From Azospirillum sp. B21 (GTDB lineage Bacteria; Pseudomonadota; Alphaproteobacteria; Azospirillales; Azospirillaceae): a stretch of DNA of 64,000 bases. A model generated the notes under the pieces. It made no database searches and was not told where the DNA came from. It saw only the letters and a program-made list of their open reading frames with translations. Location: the NCBI RefSeq assembly GCF_008364825.1, contig NZ_VTTO01000018.1, forward strand, positions 1-64,000, given 5' to 3'. Below, piece by piece: positions 1 to 6,994 of this stretch. A program made the translations under genes and the position numbers. The first letter of the stretch is position 1. The number at the start of each line of letters is the position of its first letter.

Positions 1-340
1 CCTCGTCTTCGTCATCAGACACCTTCCCGCTCCACTCGGAGCTTAGCTGTGGTGTCCACCGAAGCAGGGCAAGATCAACCGGGCCTCAGGGTGATCTGCG
101 GCGATTGCGTGGAACTCCTCGCTTCTGTGGCGGCGCAGCAGGGTGACGGCGTGGAGCTGGCCCAACCGCGTGGCGCCGGCTGATCGGGACCTTCTTGCGC
201 GGCCGTGCTATCGGCCGTGGCGAGACGGTGCTGCGGTCTTCCTGCAAGCCCGTCCGCAAGGACTCCGGGGCGGCGTTCCGGAAAGCTCGGTTCGCCCTCG
301 CGGCAGAAACGTCTCCGCGGGCACCGGTGCTCCCTGTGTA
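1..340. other. Left flank of the Tn3 element; no convincing gene
   Basis: This flank holds no gene I can name. On the minus strand an ATG at 15-13 followed by codons for TKTR leaves the window at base 1; that beginning is typical of IS3-family OrfA proteins, so an insertion sequence may start at the edge. Also on the minus strand a frame of about 54 codons ends at the stop at 45-43 with residues ILPCFGGHHS. It has an upstream in-frame stop and I cannot assign it. Both are low-confidence readings of fragments. Confidence 0.3.
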
Positions 341-378
341 GGGGGCCGAGTAGCAGCGGAACAGAAAACCTAGGTAAG
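341..378 (+). repeat. Tn3 terminal inverted repeat, left (38 bp)
   Basis: Starts with GGGGGCCGAG and ends with GGTAAG. It pairs with the right repeat at 35 of 38 positions; the three mismatches are at positions 4-6 from the outer end. The GGAAC-AAAAC block and the TAAG inner end follow the Tn3-family terminal repeat pattern. Confidence 0.92.
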
Positions 379-411
379 GCCGCGGCGGATGCTGGCTGAC
401 GGCGTTACCAT

Positions 412-3400
412 TCAGGCGTCCTCATAGGCCAAGGCCACCGGACTGCGTAGTGGCCGCAGTTCACCCCGAGCCACCGGCTCGGGCAGGGTGAAGGCGTAAC
501 GGCCGAGCATGTTGATGTGCTCATGGGCGAGCGGCGACAGGCGGGCTACGTCCTCGTTGCGAACGTCGAAACCTTCCATTCGCAGTTGGTCAAGCGCGGC
601 GTCCATGTAAATCGTGTTCCACAGGATGGTGGCGTTGACGACCAGACCAAGGGCGCCGAGCTGGTCCTCCTGACCTTCCCGGTAGCGCTGACGCAGTTCG
701 CCCCGCTTGCCATGGAAGACGACGCGGGCGAGTTGGTGGCGGCCCTCGCCACGGTTGAGCTGGGTGAGGATGCGGCGGCGATAGGCTTCATCGTCGATGT
801 AGGCCAGCAGATAGAGCGTCTTGATGATCCGGCCCAGTTCCTCCAGCGCCCGTGCCAGCCGGGTTGGCCGGTCGTTCGTCTGGAGCGTCCGCATCAGCCC
901 GCCGGCCTGCACGAGGCCCAGCTTGAGCGAGCCGGCCAGGCGCAACAGATCGTCCCAATGCTCGGCGATGAGGCCCGTCCTCACCTTGTGCGCGGCCAGC
1001 TTGTCGAGGGGGCCGTAGTCGGCCGCCGGATCTGCCCGCCAGAATCGGGCGCCGCCGACATCGGCGATCCGCGGGCTGAACTGGTAGCCGAGCAGCCAGA
1101 AGATGCCGAAGATCACGTCCGTGTAGGCGCCGGTGTCGGTCATGATCTCGGTCGGCTCCAGCTCGGTCTCCTGTTCCAACACGACGCTCAGCAGCACCAA
1201 GCTGTCGCGCAGGATGCCGGGCACGGTGATGGCGTTCAGGCCGGTGAACTGGTCGGACACGAGGTTATAGTAGGTGACGCCGCGTTCGGAGCCGAAGTAC
1301 TTCGGGTTGGGGCCGGCGTGGATGGTGCGCACCGGTACCACGAAGCGCAGCCCGTCGGCGGAGGCGACATCGCCGCCACCCCACCGCCGCGCCAGGTCGA
1401 TGCCGTTCTGGGCGGCGACAAGGCGGGCATTGGCCAGGGTCAGGGTTTCTGCCCGCAGATAATTCTGCCGAACCCAGCTCAGGCGCGACCGCCGGAGCGC
1501 CGGCAGGTCCGGGCGCACCAGCGGTTCCAGGCCGGTGTTGCACGCCTCGGCCAGCAGCATGGCACACAGCGTCGTCGGCAGGTCCTGCGCCCGCGCCTCG
1601 GCTTCGCTGGCATGGGTGAAGGCGCCAGCGAAGCCGGTCCGGGCATCGATTTCCAGCAGCAATTCCGGCAGATCGACACGCGGCAGGCGCGCTGTCACGG
1701 CGTCCCGCAGAGCGACGAGGCTGGCCGGCTCGTCGAGGCGGTCGAGGCCGGTCAGCACCAGGTCCTCGTCGGTGCCATTCCGTTCGATGCGGATACCGGC
1801 ATTTTGAGGAAGGTTGTCGGTCACCGTTCGGAACGCCTGATCGAGCCGCTCGGTCAGTTGACCGATCTCTTCGCCCGCATTCTGCGACTTTCCCAGCGTG
1901 CGGCAGACGGTTGGCCGCGCGGCCTCCCAAGCGGCGCCGTCGAGCAGGCCGATGCGGGGATCGGCGAAGCGCAGACTCGGCGTCGCGAACACGTCACGGC
2001 GCCGAAGCGCGCCGCGCAGTCGATCGACCAGACAGAGGGTCCAGGCGCGCCGATCGAGAACGCCGTTCCGGGTCACCCGGCGTTCCCAAGACTTCGGCAC
2101 GAACTCCGTGGGCCACGGCGCAACGCGGGCGCCGCCGTCCTCAACTGTCCGGAGGTGCTGCAGGGCCTTCAGTACCGGGCGTCCGGCCGGCATGGCGCCC
2201 AGGCCGACCACGCGCACGAAATGTGGCAGGAAACGCCGGATGCGGCGGTGCTGCGCCAACAACTCGTCGAAGTAGGGATCGTCCGGCGGCTTGGTCAAGC
2301 CGTCCACCTGTGCTACGGCGGCTTCCAGGGCAGCTTGCGGGACGGCCGCGAAGACCGCGGCTCGCAGATCGGCATCGCCGACAGCATCGTCGAGCACCAA
2401 AGCACAGACCCTGCTCAGGGTGCGCGCGGCGGCGTCGAGGTCGCCCAGGCTGCGCAACCGCGCCTCCCGGCCCTTGCGGACAGCATCGACGAACATTCGG
2501 GTGACGAGCAGGTCGAACAGGTCGAGCACATCGTCCTGCGCGCTTGCCTCCAGCGCCCGGAGAAACGCCAGCAGGGTGGCGGCGCGGCGCTCGTCCGGCA
2601 ACCGGGCAACCGCCTGGGCCTTGGCGACGCCGGCGAACCGCGCCAAAGCCAGGATGCGGGTTTTCGGCAGATGGTTGGTGAGCGGCAGACCAGCCACGAG
2701 GTGCCGCACCTCGTCGAGGCGCTCGATCGCGCGCACCAATTCATTGGTGCTTTGCAGGGTCGGTCCCGAGCGGAGCCGGTCCATTGGGCTCTGTCGCTCC
2801 CCCTCCGGCACCACCAGTAGGGCGTCGAGCCGCGCCTTCTGCTCGAGCGTGATCCGGGCCGCCAACAGGCGCCACAGGCGGCTATTGGCACGGGACCGTA
2901 CCCGCGCGACGGTCCGTTCGAGTACGCTCGCCCCCGGCAGCAGCACCTTGTGCGTTACCAGCCAGGCCGTCGCTTGGTCGAACAGGGCCGTCGGCCGGTC
3001 GGTCCCCGTCCAGCACAGTGCGTAGAGCCAACGCTGGAGGCGCCATTGCGCGGCGGAATTCGAAAAATCGCGGTAGCCATAGCGTTTGCGGATTTCAATC
3101 GGGTGTCGCCAACGCCATTGGCTGGCCTGGTATGCGTCGAGCGCTCCGTTGACGGGCACGCCAAGTTGGTCGCCAAGGAAGCCGACCACGCCCGGCGGTA
3201 CCTTGCATGGATCTTCAAGAAACGTTCCGAGAAACCGCACCGTGCCGAGTTGAACGGCGCAACCGAGCCGCATGTGGGGGCCGCGGTGCGCCAATATGAA
3301 CGCGTGATCCGCGTCATCGAGGTGGAAAAACCGGGCCAGCTGCTCGGCGGACACATCGGCCGGAAACTGGCCGTACCGCCCTTCCTGTTCCGGGGTGAGA

Positions 3401-3414
3401 AAGCTGACCGGCAT
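412..3414 (-). CDS. tnpA: Tn3-family transposase TnpA
   Basis: A 1000-residue transposase, the usual size for the Tn3 family, which catalyses replicative transposition by cutting and joining the 38-bp ends. The N-terminal half has the family's DNA-binding layout (FLTPEQEGRYGQF start). The C-terminal catalytic domain is recognisable by MTDTGAYTDVIFGIFWLLG (first catalytic Asp region), the REGQEDQLGALGLVVNATI block (catalytic Glu region) and the conserved tail YAFTLPEPVARGELRPL. Its start codon overlaps the stop of tnpR, so the two are probably co-transcribed from a promoter in the res region. The reading frame is intact, so the element may still be active. Long plus-strand open frames inside this gene are antisense shadows of high-GC coding DNA. 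Confidence 0.96.
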   Translation of the reverse strand: MPVSFLTPEQEGRYGQFPADVSAEQLARFFHLDDADHAFILAHRGPHMRLGCAVQLGTVRFLGTFLEDPCKVPPGVVGFLGDQLGVPVNGALDAYQASQWRWRHPIEIRKRYGYRDFSNSAAQWRLQRWLYALCWTGTDRPTALFDQATAWLVTHKVLLPGASVLERTVARVRSRANSRLWRLLAARITLEQKARLDALLVVPEGERQSPMDRLRSGPTLQSTNELVRAIERLDEVRHLVAGLPLTNHLPKTRILALARFAGVAKAQAVARLPDERRAATLLAFLRALEASAQDDVLDLFDLLVTRMFVDAVRKGREARLRSLGDLDAAARTLSRVCALVLDDAVGDADLRAAVFAAVPQAALEAAVAQVDGLTKPPDDPYFDELLAQHRRIRRFLPHFVRVVGLGAMPAGRPVLKALQHLRTVEDGGARVAPWPTEFVPKSWERRVTRNGVLDRRAWTLCLVDRLRGALRRRDVFATPSLRFADPRIGLLDGAAWEAARPTVCRTLGKSQNAGEEIGQLTERLDQAFRTVTDNLPQNAGIRIERNGTDEDLVLTGLDRLDEPASLVALRDAVTARLPRVDLPELLLEIDARTGFAGAFTHASEAEARAQDLPTTLCAMLLAEACNTGLEPLVRPDLPALRRSRLSWVRQNYLRAETLTLANARLVAAQNGIDLARRWGGGDVASADGLRFVVPVRTIHAGPNPKYFGSERGVTYYNLVSDQFTGLNAITVPGILRDSLVLLSVVLEQETELEPTEIMTDTGAYTDVIFGIFWLLGYQFSPRIADVGGARFWRADPAADYGPLDKLAAHKVRTGLIAEHWDDLLRLAGSLKLGLVQAGGLMRTLQTNDRPTRLARALEELGRIIKTLYLLAYIDDEAYRRRILTQLNRGEGRHQLARVVFHGKRGELRQRYREGQEDQLGALGLVVNATILWNTIYMDAALDQLRMEGFDVRNEDVARLSPLAHEHINMLGRYAFTLPEPVARGELRPLRSPVALAYEDA

Positions 3415-3971
3415 CAGGTTCGATCGGTGCCGGCGAGCACTCGATAGACGGATGCGCGCCCGATCCCGAGCCGCTGGGCGATGGCGGTTGGTCCCAGCTT
3501 CTCTTCGGTCCGCAAGCGCCAGACCTCCGCCGGGTCGATCGACGGCTTGCGGCCCTTGTAGACTCCCTTGGCCTTGGCGCGCGAGATGCCCTCCATCTGG
3601 CGCTCCCGGCGTAGGTTGGTTTCGAACTCGGCGAACACGCCGAGCATGTCGAGAAATGCCTTGCCGGCCGAGGTTGAAGTGTCGATGGGCTGTTCGGTCG
3701 CCTTCAGTGCCACGCCCTTGGCGCGCAGCTCGTACACGATGTCCTGGAGATCCTTGATCGACCGTGCCAAGCGATCGACGCGGGTGACCACCAGCGTGTC
3801 ACCGGGGCGGAGGAACTGGAGGAGCAAAGCGAGTTCCGACCGGCCGGCGCGGGTCGTGCCACTCGCCTTCTCCGAGCGTATGACCTCGCACCCGGAATGG
3901 CGAAGCGCCTCTTCCTGGATTGCGACGTCCTGATCCAGCGCGGAGGCGCGGGCGTAACCGTAGACCGCCAT
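3414..3971 (-). CDS. tnpR: Serine resolvase TnpR
   Basis: A 185-residue site-specific serine recombinase that resolves Tn3 cointegrates at res. The N-terminus MAVYGYARASALDQDV carries the resolvase YxRxS motif with the catalytic serine at about residue 10. The core DTLVVTRVDRLARS matches the family's DRLaRS block, and a C-terminal helix-turn-helix (LGPTAIAQRLGIGRASVYRVL) binds the res subsites. It lies upstream of tnpA with its stop overlapping the tnpA start. Expression is expected to be autoregulated through the adjacent res region at 3972-4060. Confidence 0.95.
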   Translation of the reverse strand: MAVYGYARASALDQDVAIQEEALRHSGCEVIRSEKASGTTRAGRSELALLLQFLRPGDTLVVTRVDRLARSIKDLQDIVYELRAKGVALKATEQPIDTSTSAGKAFLDMLGVFAEFETNLRRERQMEGISRAKAKGVYKGRKPSIDPAEVWRLRTEEKLGPTAIAQRLGIGRASVYRVLAGTDRT

Positions 3972-4060
3972 GAATCGTCTCGTTTGCCTTTAGACCAGCA
4001 GACGGTAGCGTCTCGCTTCCACGAAATCCATCCAAATGAGACGCTGAGGATCGTCTCACG
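3972..4060. promoter_or_regulatory. Putative res site / tnpR promoter region
   Basis: Directly upstream of tnpR there are repeated CGTCTC/GAGACG arms: CGTCTCG at 3976-3982, the dyad AGACG-GTAG-CGTCT at 4000-4013, and TGAGACG-N8-CGTCTCA at 4037-4058. Three clustered imperfect dyads next to a resolvase gene is the expected layout of a res site with subsites I to III. Subsite boundaries and the crossover point are inference. Confidence 0.6.
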
Positions 4061-4184
4061 GCACCGTATCTTATGGGTATACCCTAACATTACATTGAGA
4101 TGGCGATGACGCTCGCTTGCTGTACGGGTCATCTGGACACTCGGTATTCATGATATTAATGATAACAGCACCATCATATTCTTG

Positions 4185-4215
4185 TTGACCGCTGAATATG
4201 ATATGAATTATATCA
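4185..4215 (+). promoter_or_regulatory. Candidate promoter with overlapping operator for the passenger genes
   Basis: A -35-like TTGACC at 4185-4190 and a -10-like TTATAT at 4208-4213 are separated by 17 bp. The -10 overlaps a perfect dyad TGATAT-N5-ATATCA at 4199-4215. The surrounding AT-rich stretch (about 4130-4220) stands out from the high-GC transposon. Downstream, a 34-codon frame (4223-4327) ends in a GTGA overlap with the alternative GTG start (4324) of the first passenger gene; whether it is translated is unknown. Confidence 0.5.
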
Positions 4216-4377
4216 TTACCGCATGGCGGTGGTAGCGCCTGGCGCGCAGCTGATAGTCGCGCAAGAAACGTCAGCAAAGAGGGCTGCCTTCACCTTGGGC
4301 GGTGACCTTTTCCCAAACGCAGGGTGAAGCGTGACAGCCCGGAAAGACGGCACCCACTCACATTCGAGGCCCCCATC

Positions 4378-5064
4378 ATGTTCTCGTTGGATCGCTCACT
4401 CCTGCCTGCAGCCAATCAATTTCTCGCCGATCTTGATACGCAATGGCGTGCCGCGACCGGCCTCAACAGCAGGGCCGATTACTCGATCAACTATTCTCCC
4501 ATTTGCCCTTGCCCTCTGATGGTCCTCGGCCTCAATCCGGGCGGCTCCGCAGACAATTTTCAATTGGTCGATGTCGCTGTGGGCGGCAGCGAGTACATCG
4601 AGGGCTATGGGCCGACTTCGCAGAACATCGGTCGCCTGCTTCAGCGAGCACTGGGTGTTTCATCGCCCGAGGGAATTCGGACCGTGCAGGGCAGCAATGT
4701 GATCTGGCGCCGGTCCCCCAACATGCAAAGCCTGGGCATCCGTGTTCCTGTAGCCGCCAAGGAAACCGCTCCGCATCTGGCTCGGCTGATCAGCTATATT
4801 GGTCCTCGCGCCATCTTGTTTGGCGGCAAGGCCGCCTACGATGCTTTCCTTGGTGCCCACAAGGCTCGTGTCGTGACACAAGGCGAAACCATCCTGGGGC
4901 CGAATGGCAGCAGCCAAGCCGTTTACTTCGGCCACAGCGCCTTGTCGCTGCCGTACCTATCAGGCAACGTCGAGGCATTCATCGTCCTTCATCCCTCCAA
5001 GGGCCTTCGAGACCCCGCCGTCAACCGTTTGAAGTTCCACTTTGCTCGCCTATTTGCCGCCTGA
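4378..5064 (+). CDS. Uracil-DNA-glycosylase-fold passenger protein
   Basis: A 228-residue protein that looks like a divergent member of the uracil-DNA glycosylase superfamily. Near residue 45 it has PLMVLGLNPGGSADNF, resembling superfamily motif A (GxNPG), and near the C-terminus VLHPSKGLRDP, resembling the HPS motif B. A middle segment (YIGPRAILFGGKAAYDAF) fits the family's central strand and helix. Function as a glycosylase is inferred, and the substrate is unknown. It is the first passenger gene of the transposon, probably expressed from the promoter near 4190, and is followed after 13 bp by a second passenger. An upstream GTG at 4324 would add 18 residues; I prefer the ATG because the protein-like sequence begins there. 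Confidence 0.7.
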   Translation: MFSLDRSLLPAANQFLADLDTQWRAATGLNSRADYSINYSPICPCPLMVLGLNPGGSADNFQLVDVAVGGSEYIEGYGPTSQNIGRLLQRALGVSSPEGIRTVQGSNVIWRRSPNMQSLGIRVPVAAKETAPHLARLISYIGPRAILFGGKAAYDAFLGAHKARVVTQGETILGPNGSSQAVYFGHSALSLPYLSGNVEAFIVLHPSKGLRDPAVNRLKFHFARLFAA

Positions 5065-5077
5065 GGAGACAGCCGTA

Positions 5078-5875
5078 ATGATCCGCCGCGAAGACTATGT
5101 TCGCGAGTTGCAGCAGGGAATTCTCCTGATCGCTGACCACCTCGCCCGACTGAAAGGGGAGGATGCCGCCGTTGCTTTCGCGGGCTTCCCGGCAGAAGGG
5201 GATTATGCAGACGATCAGCCGGAAAAGGTCGACCTGACCCAGTTTGGGAACGGTATGCCCCTGTTGCTCATGTACGACTTCGCCATGGGGTTGTGCGCCC
5301 TGGAGCCCAGTGGGGACTTTGAGGAATCGGCTTTGGCGTCTTTCATCGATCTGGTTCCACGGACTAATGCTTACGGCGAGCCCGCGGCCTGGCCCGAGGA
5401 CCCACTGACGGCCCAAGTGCTGGACATGTTCCGGGCTCGGCAAAAGCTATCGGACCCGAACCAGCGATCAACCGCCGTGTTTTCCGTCCGAGAACTGGCG
5501 CTACTGGCCGATATGAGAGAGGGCGCCGTTCGAAATGCCCTGAGTGCCAAAGAACTGGCATCCCACCGCGAAGACGGCAAGGTGGTGGTCAATTGGGCCG
5601 AAGCTGCGGCTTGGCTACTAAAAAAGCGGGGTTTCAGACCAACGCCTGACACCACTTCCCATTATATCGAGTTCGAAACGGCTTCATCGCTCACACAGCT
5701 GCTGGCGGCTCTGGCGGCGTTCCCTGGTGCTGAAGGCAACCTGCCTACGGAGTGGCTGTCCGGACGGTGGTCTGGAAATTTGAGTGAGGTGCAGGCAGTA
5801 GCGCACGCCCTCCGCATCGACCCGGAAAAGCTGGCCATCCATATGAGCCGCCTTTGGGTGCGCGAGCAACAGTGA
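5078..5875 (+). CDS. Hypothetical passenger protein with HTH-like segment
   Basis: A 265-residue protein I do not recognise. The ATG at 5078 is preceded by GAGGAGA, a good ribosome binding site, and lies 13 bp after the glycosylase-like gene, so the two form an operon. The N-terminal third is acidic and helical. Around residues 140-185 a segment (FSVRELALLADMREGAVRNA, then a stretch ending NWAEAAAWLLK) looks like a winged or MerR-like helix-turn-helix. The C-terminus is helical with no clear motif. It could be a regulator or partner of the glycosylase-like protein, and it could act on the dyad at 4199-4215; both are inference. Confidence 0.65.
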   Translation: MIRREDYVRELQQGILLIADHLARLKGEDAAVAFAGFPAEGDYADDQPEKVDLTQFGNGMPLLLMYDFAMGLCALEPSGDFEESALASFIDLVPRTNAYGEPAAWPEDPLTAQVLDMFRARQKLSDPNQRSTAVFSVRELALLADMREGAVRNALSAKELASHREDGKVVVNWAEAAAWLLKKRGFRPTPDTTSHYIEFETASSLTQLLAALAAFPGAEGNLPTEWLSGRWSGNLSEVQAVAHALRIDPEKLAIHMSRLWVREQQ

Positions 5876-5981
5876 TCGGGTGATATCAGGCGGCAGTGTA
5901 GTGGCAGAGCAAGCAAGGATCTTCGCCTAGGGCAAACTCCGACTGTGCCTCAGGGAAAAGCTCCAGATGCCAATAATACCC

Positions 5982-6019
5982 CTTACCTAGGTTTTCTGTT
6001 CCGCTGCTACTCGCATCCC
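5982..6019 (-). repeat. Tn3 terminal inverted repeat, right (38 bp)
   Basis: Reverse complement of the left repeat apart from three bases near the outer end, which reads GGGATGCGAG on the minus strand. The inner part including TTTTCTGTTCCGCTGC is identical to the left repeat. Confidence 0.92.
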
Positions 6020-6148
6020 GAAACCTACATCCGTCTTGGACTGCCCTGGTACGAGATCTACGACCGGGATGTCCCCGGAGTAAGCCCATCTCCACCTTGC
6101 GGGTCCGGAGCGGTCGACGTACCGGACGGGAAAACGCAATCCGTTTGA
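6020..6148 (+). pseudogene. C-terminal remnant of a gene truncated by the Tn3 element
   Basis: Immediately outside the transposon an open frame gives 42 residues (beginning ETYIRLGLPWYEIYDRDV, ending DGKTQSV) and a TGA stop. The sequence looks protein-like, and its stop overlaps the ribosome binding site of the next gene 12 nt later. It is therefore probably the 3' end of the gene that originally preceded the protease-ATPase gene in the same operon. The 5' part is not found to the left of the transposon. I do not recognise the family. Confidence 0.45.
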
Positions 6149-6160
6149 GAGGACGACGTC

Positions 6161-6234
6161 GTGCCGGATGATCCTGAAACCCAGTTGCGCCGCGTCGTGC
6201 CGGATGATCCCGAAACCCAGCTGCGCCGCGTCGC
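6161..6234 (+). repeat. Tandem 36-bp repeat at the start of the protease gene
   Basis: Two head-to-tail copies (6161-6196 and 6197-6232) differ at two positions, both silent. Each encodes the same 12 residues (VPDDPETQLRRV), and each begins with GTG, so either could be the start codon. The GAGAGGA at 6147-6153 is best spaced for the first. Confidence 0.9.
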
Positions 6235-6994
6235 GGCGGATATGCAAAGCCGCTTCACGGTCAGCACGCTGACCGTATGGTTGCAGCAGCGCCTCGGGCA
6301 GCAGTTGGGAACGCTGACCTCGTCCGGTGATTTCGGCCAGATTTGCCTTGATGTGGTGCAGAAAGCGGAGGAGCAGAAATGGCTCGACCGCCTGCTGATG
6401 TCCCTCATCCTGGCGGCGCCGAACAGGGAGTCAGCACTTCAGGCCCTGCTCAGCGCTGTCGATTCTTTCGCCAAGGTGGATCTCATTAGGAATCTGCAGG
6501 AGGCCTTTCCCCGCGTCTGCCGGATCAAACTGTGGACCCCTGAGGGCGACGTGCACGGAACCGGCTTCCTAGTCGGCCCGGATCTGGTGCTCACCAACTA
6601 CCACGTGGCACAGCCGCTGATCGAGCGCCCCGAAGACGTCGAGCCGGACGACATGGTGATCCAGTTCGACGCCGTCGAACCGAATGCCGAGAGCGCGGAT
6701 ATCGTCCACTGCCGGCTGCATCCGGAGGGTTGGCACGTGGACTCCAGTCGCTATCATGCGCTGGACGACCAGCCGGACGATCCCGGTGATTCCTACGAAG
6801 TGCCCGACCATACCGAATTCGCCGACCATCTCGACTATGCGCTGCTGCGCCTTGAGAAGACGGTGGGGTCCACCGTCAGCAGGCTCTTCAACAGGGAACG
6901 CGGATGGTATTCCCTGCCGGAAAAAAGGAGCGCTTCGCCGATCAGGCGACGATCATCATCGTGCAGCATCCGCAGGGAGATCCGCTCTGCATAG
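6161..6994 (+). CDS. EAD-like domain plus trypsin-like protease, N-terminal part of a frameshifted gene
   Basis: This frame supplies the N-terminal part of what should be one protein of about 640 residues ending at 8088. After the duplicated 12-residue start, residues about 25-110 form a helical domain (WLQQRLGQQL, then WLDRLLMSLILAAPN) that resembles effector-associated domain 1, a death-like adaptor of bacterial conflict systems. Then comes a trypsin-like peptidase: GTGFLVGPDLVLTNYHVA holds the catalytic His and DHLDYALLRLEK the catalytic Asp. The catalytic Ser lies in the next frame. The frames cross at a run of six A at 6921-6926; one extra A would join them as PEKKERFADQ. The residues after that run in this frame (about 6929-6994) are probably not native. 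The break may be a real mutation, a sequencing error or slippage. Confidence 0.75.
   Translation: MPDDPETQLRRVVPDDPETQLRRVAADMQSRFTVSTLTVWLQQRLGQQLGTLTSSGDFGQICLDVVQKAEEQKWLDRLLMSLILAAPNRESALQALLSAVDSFAKVDLIRNLQEAFPRVCRIKLWTPEGDVHGTGFLVGPDLVLTNYHVAQPLIERPEDVEPDDMVIQFDAVEPNAESADIVHCRLHPEGWHVDSSRYHALDDQPDDPGDSYEVPDHTEFADHLDYALLRLEKTVGSTVSRLFNRERGWYSLPEKRSASPIRRRSSSCSIRREIRSA

Larger units (their letters stand above)
341..6019. mobile_element. Tn3-family transposon, complete, with two passenger genes
   Basis: The element is bounded by 38-bp inverted repeats at 341-378 and 5982-6019 and carries a full-length Tn3-type transposase, a serine resolvase in the same direction immediately upstream of it, and a res-like region upstream of the resolvase. 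This tnpR-then-tnpA colinear order resembles the Tn21/Tn501 branch. Beyond res, on the opposite strand, it carries two passenger genes instead of resistance genes. The 5 bp outside each end (gtgta at 336-340 and gaaac at 6020-6024) do not match, so there is no target-site duplication. That suggests rearrangement after insertion or recombination between two copies. Confidence 0.9.

Noticed and set aside
517-2820. 767-codon open frame on the plus strand inside the transposase gene
   Set aside because: It is entirely antisense to tnpA, has no protein-like motif, and similar long antisense frames accompany every high-GC gene here.
6914-6930. Programmed -1 ribosomal frameshift at GAA AAA AGG
   Set aside because: The zero frame does not read the A_AAA_AAG heptamer in the required register and no obvious downstream pseudoknot was seen; a plain one-base deletion, error or slippage is simpler. 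Kept as a finding about the lesion, not as a claim of recoding.
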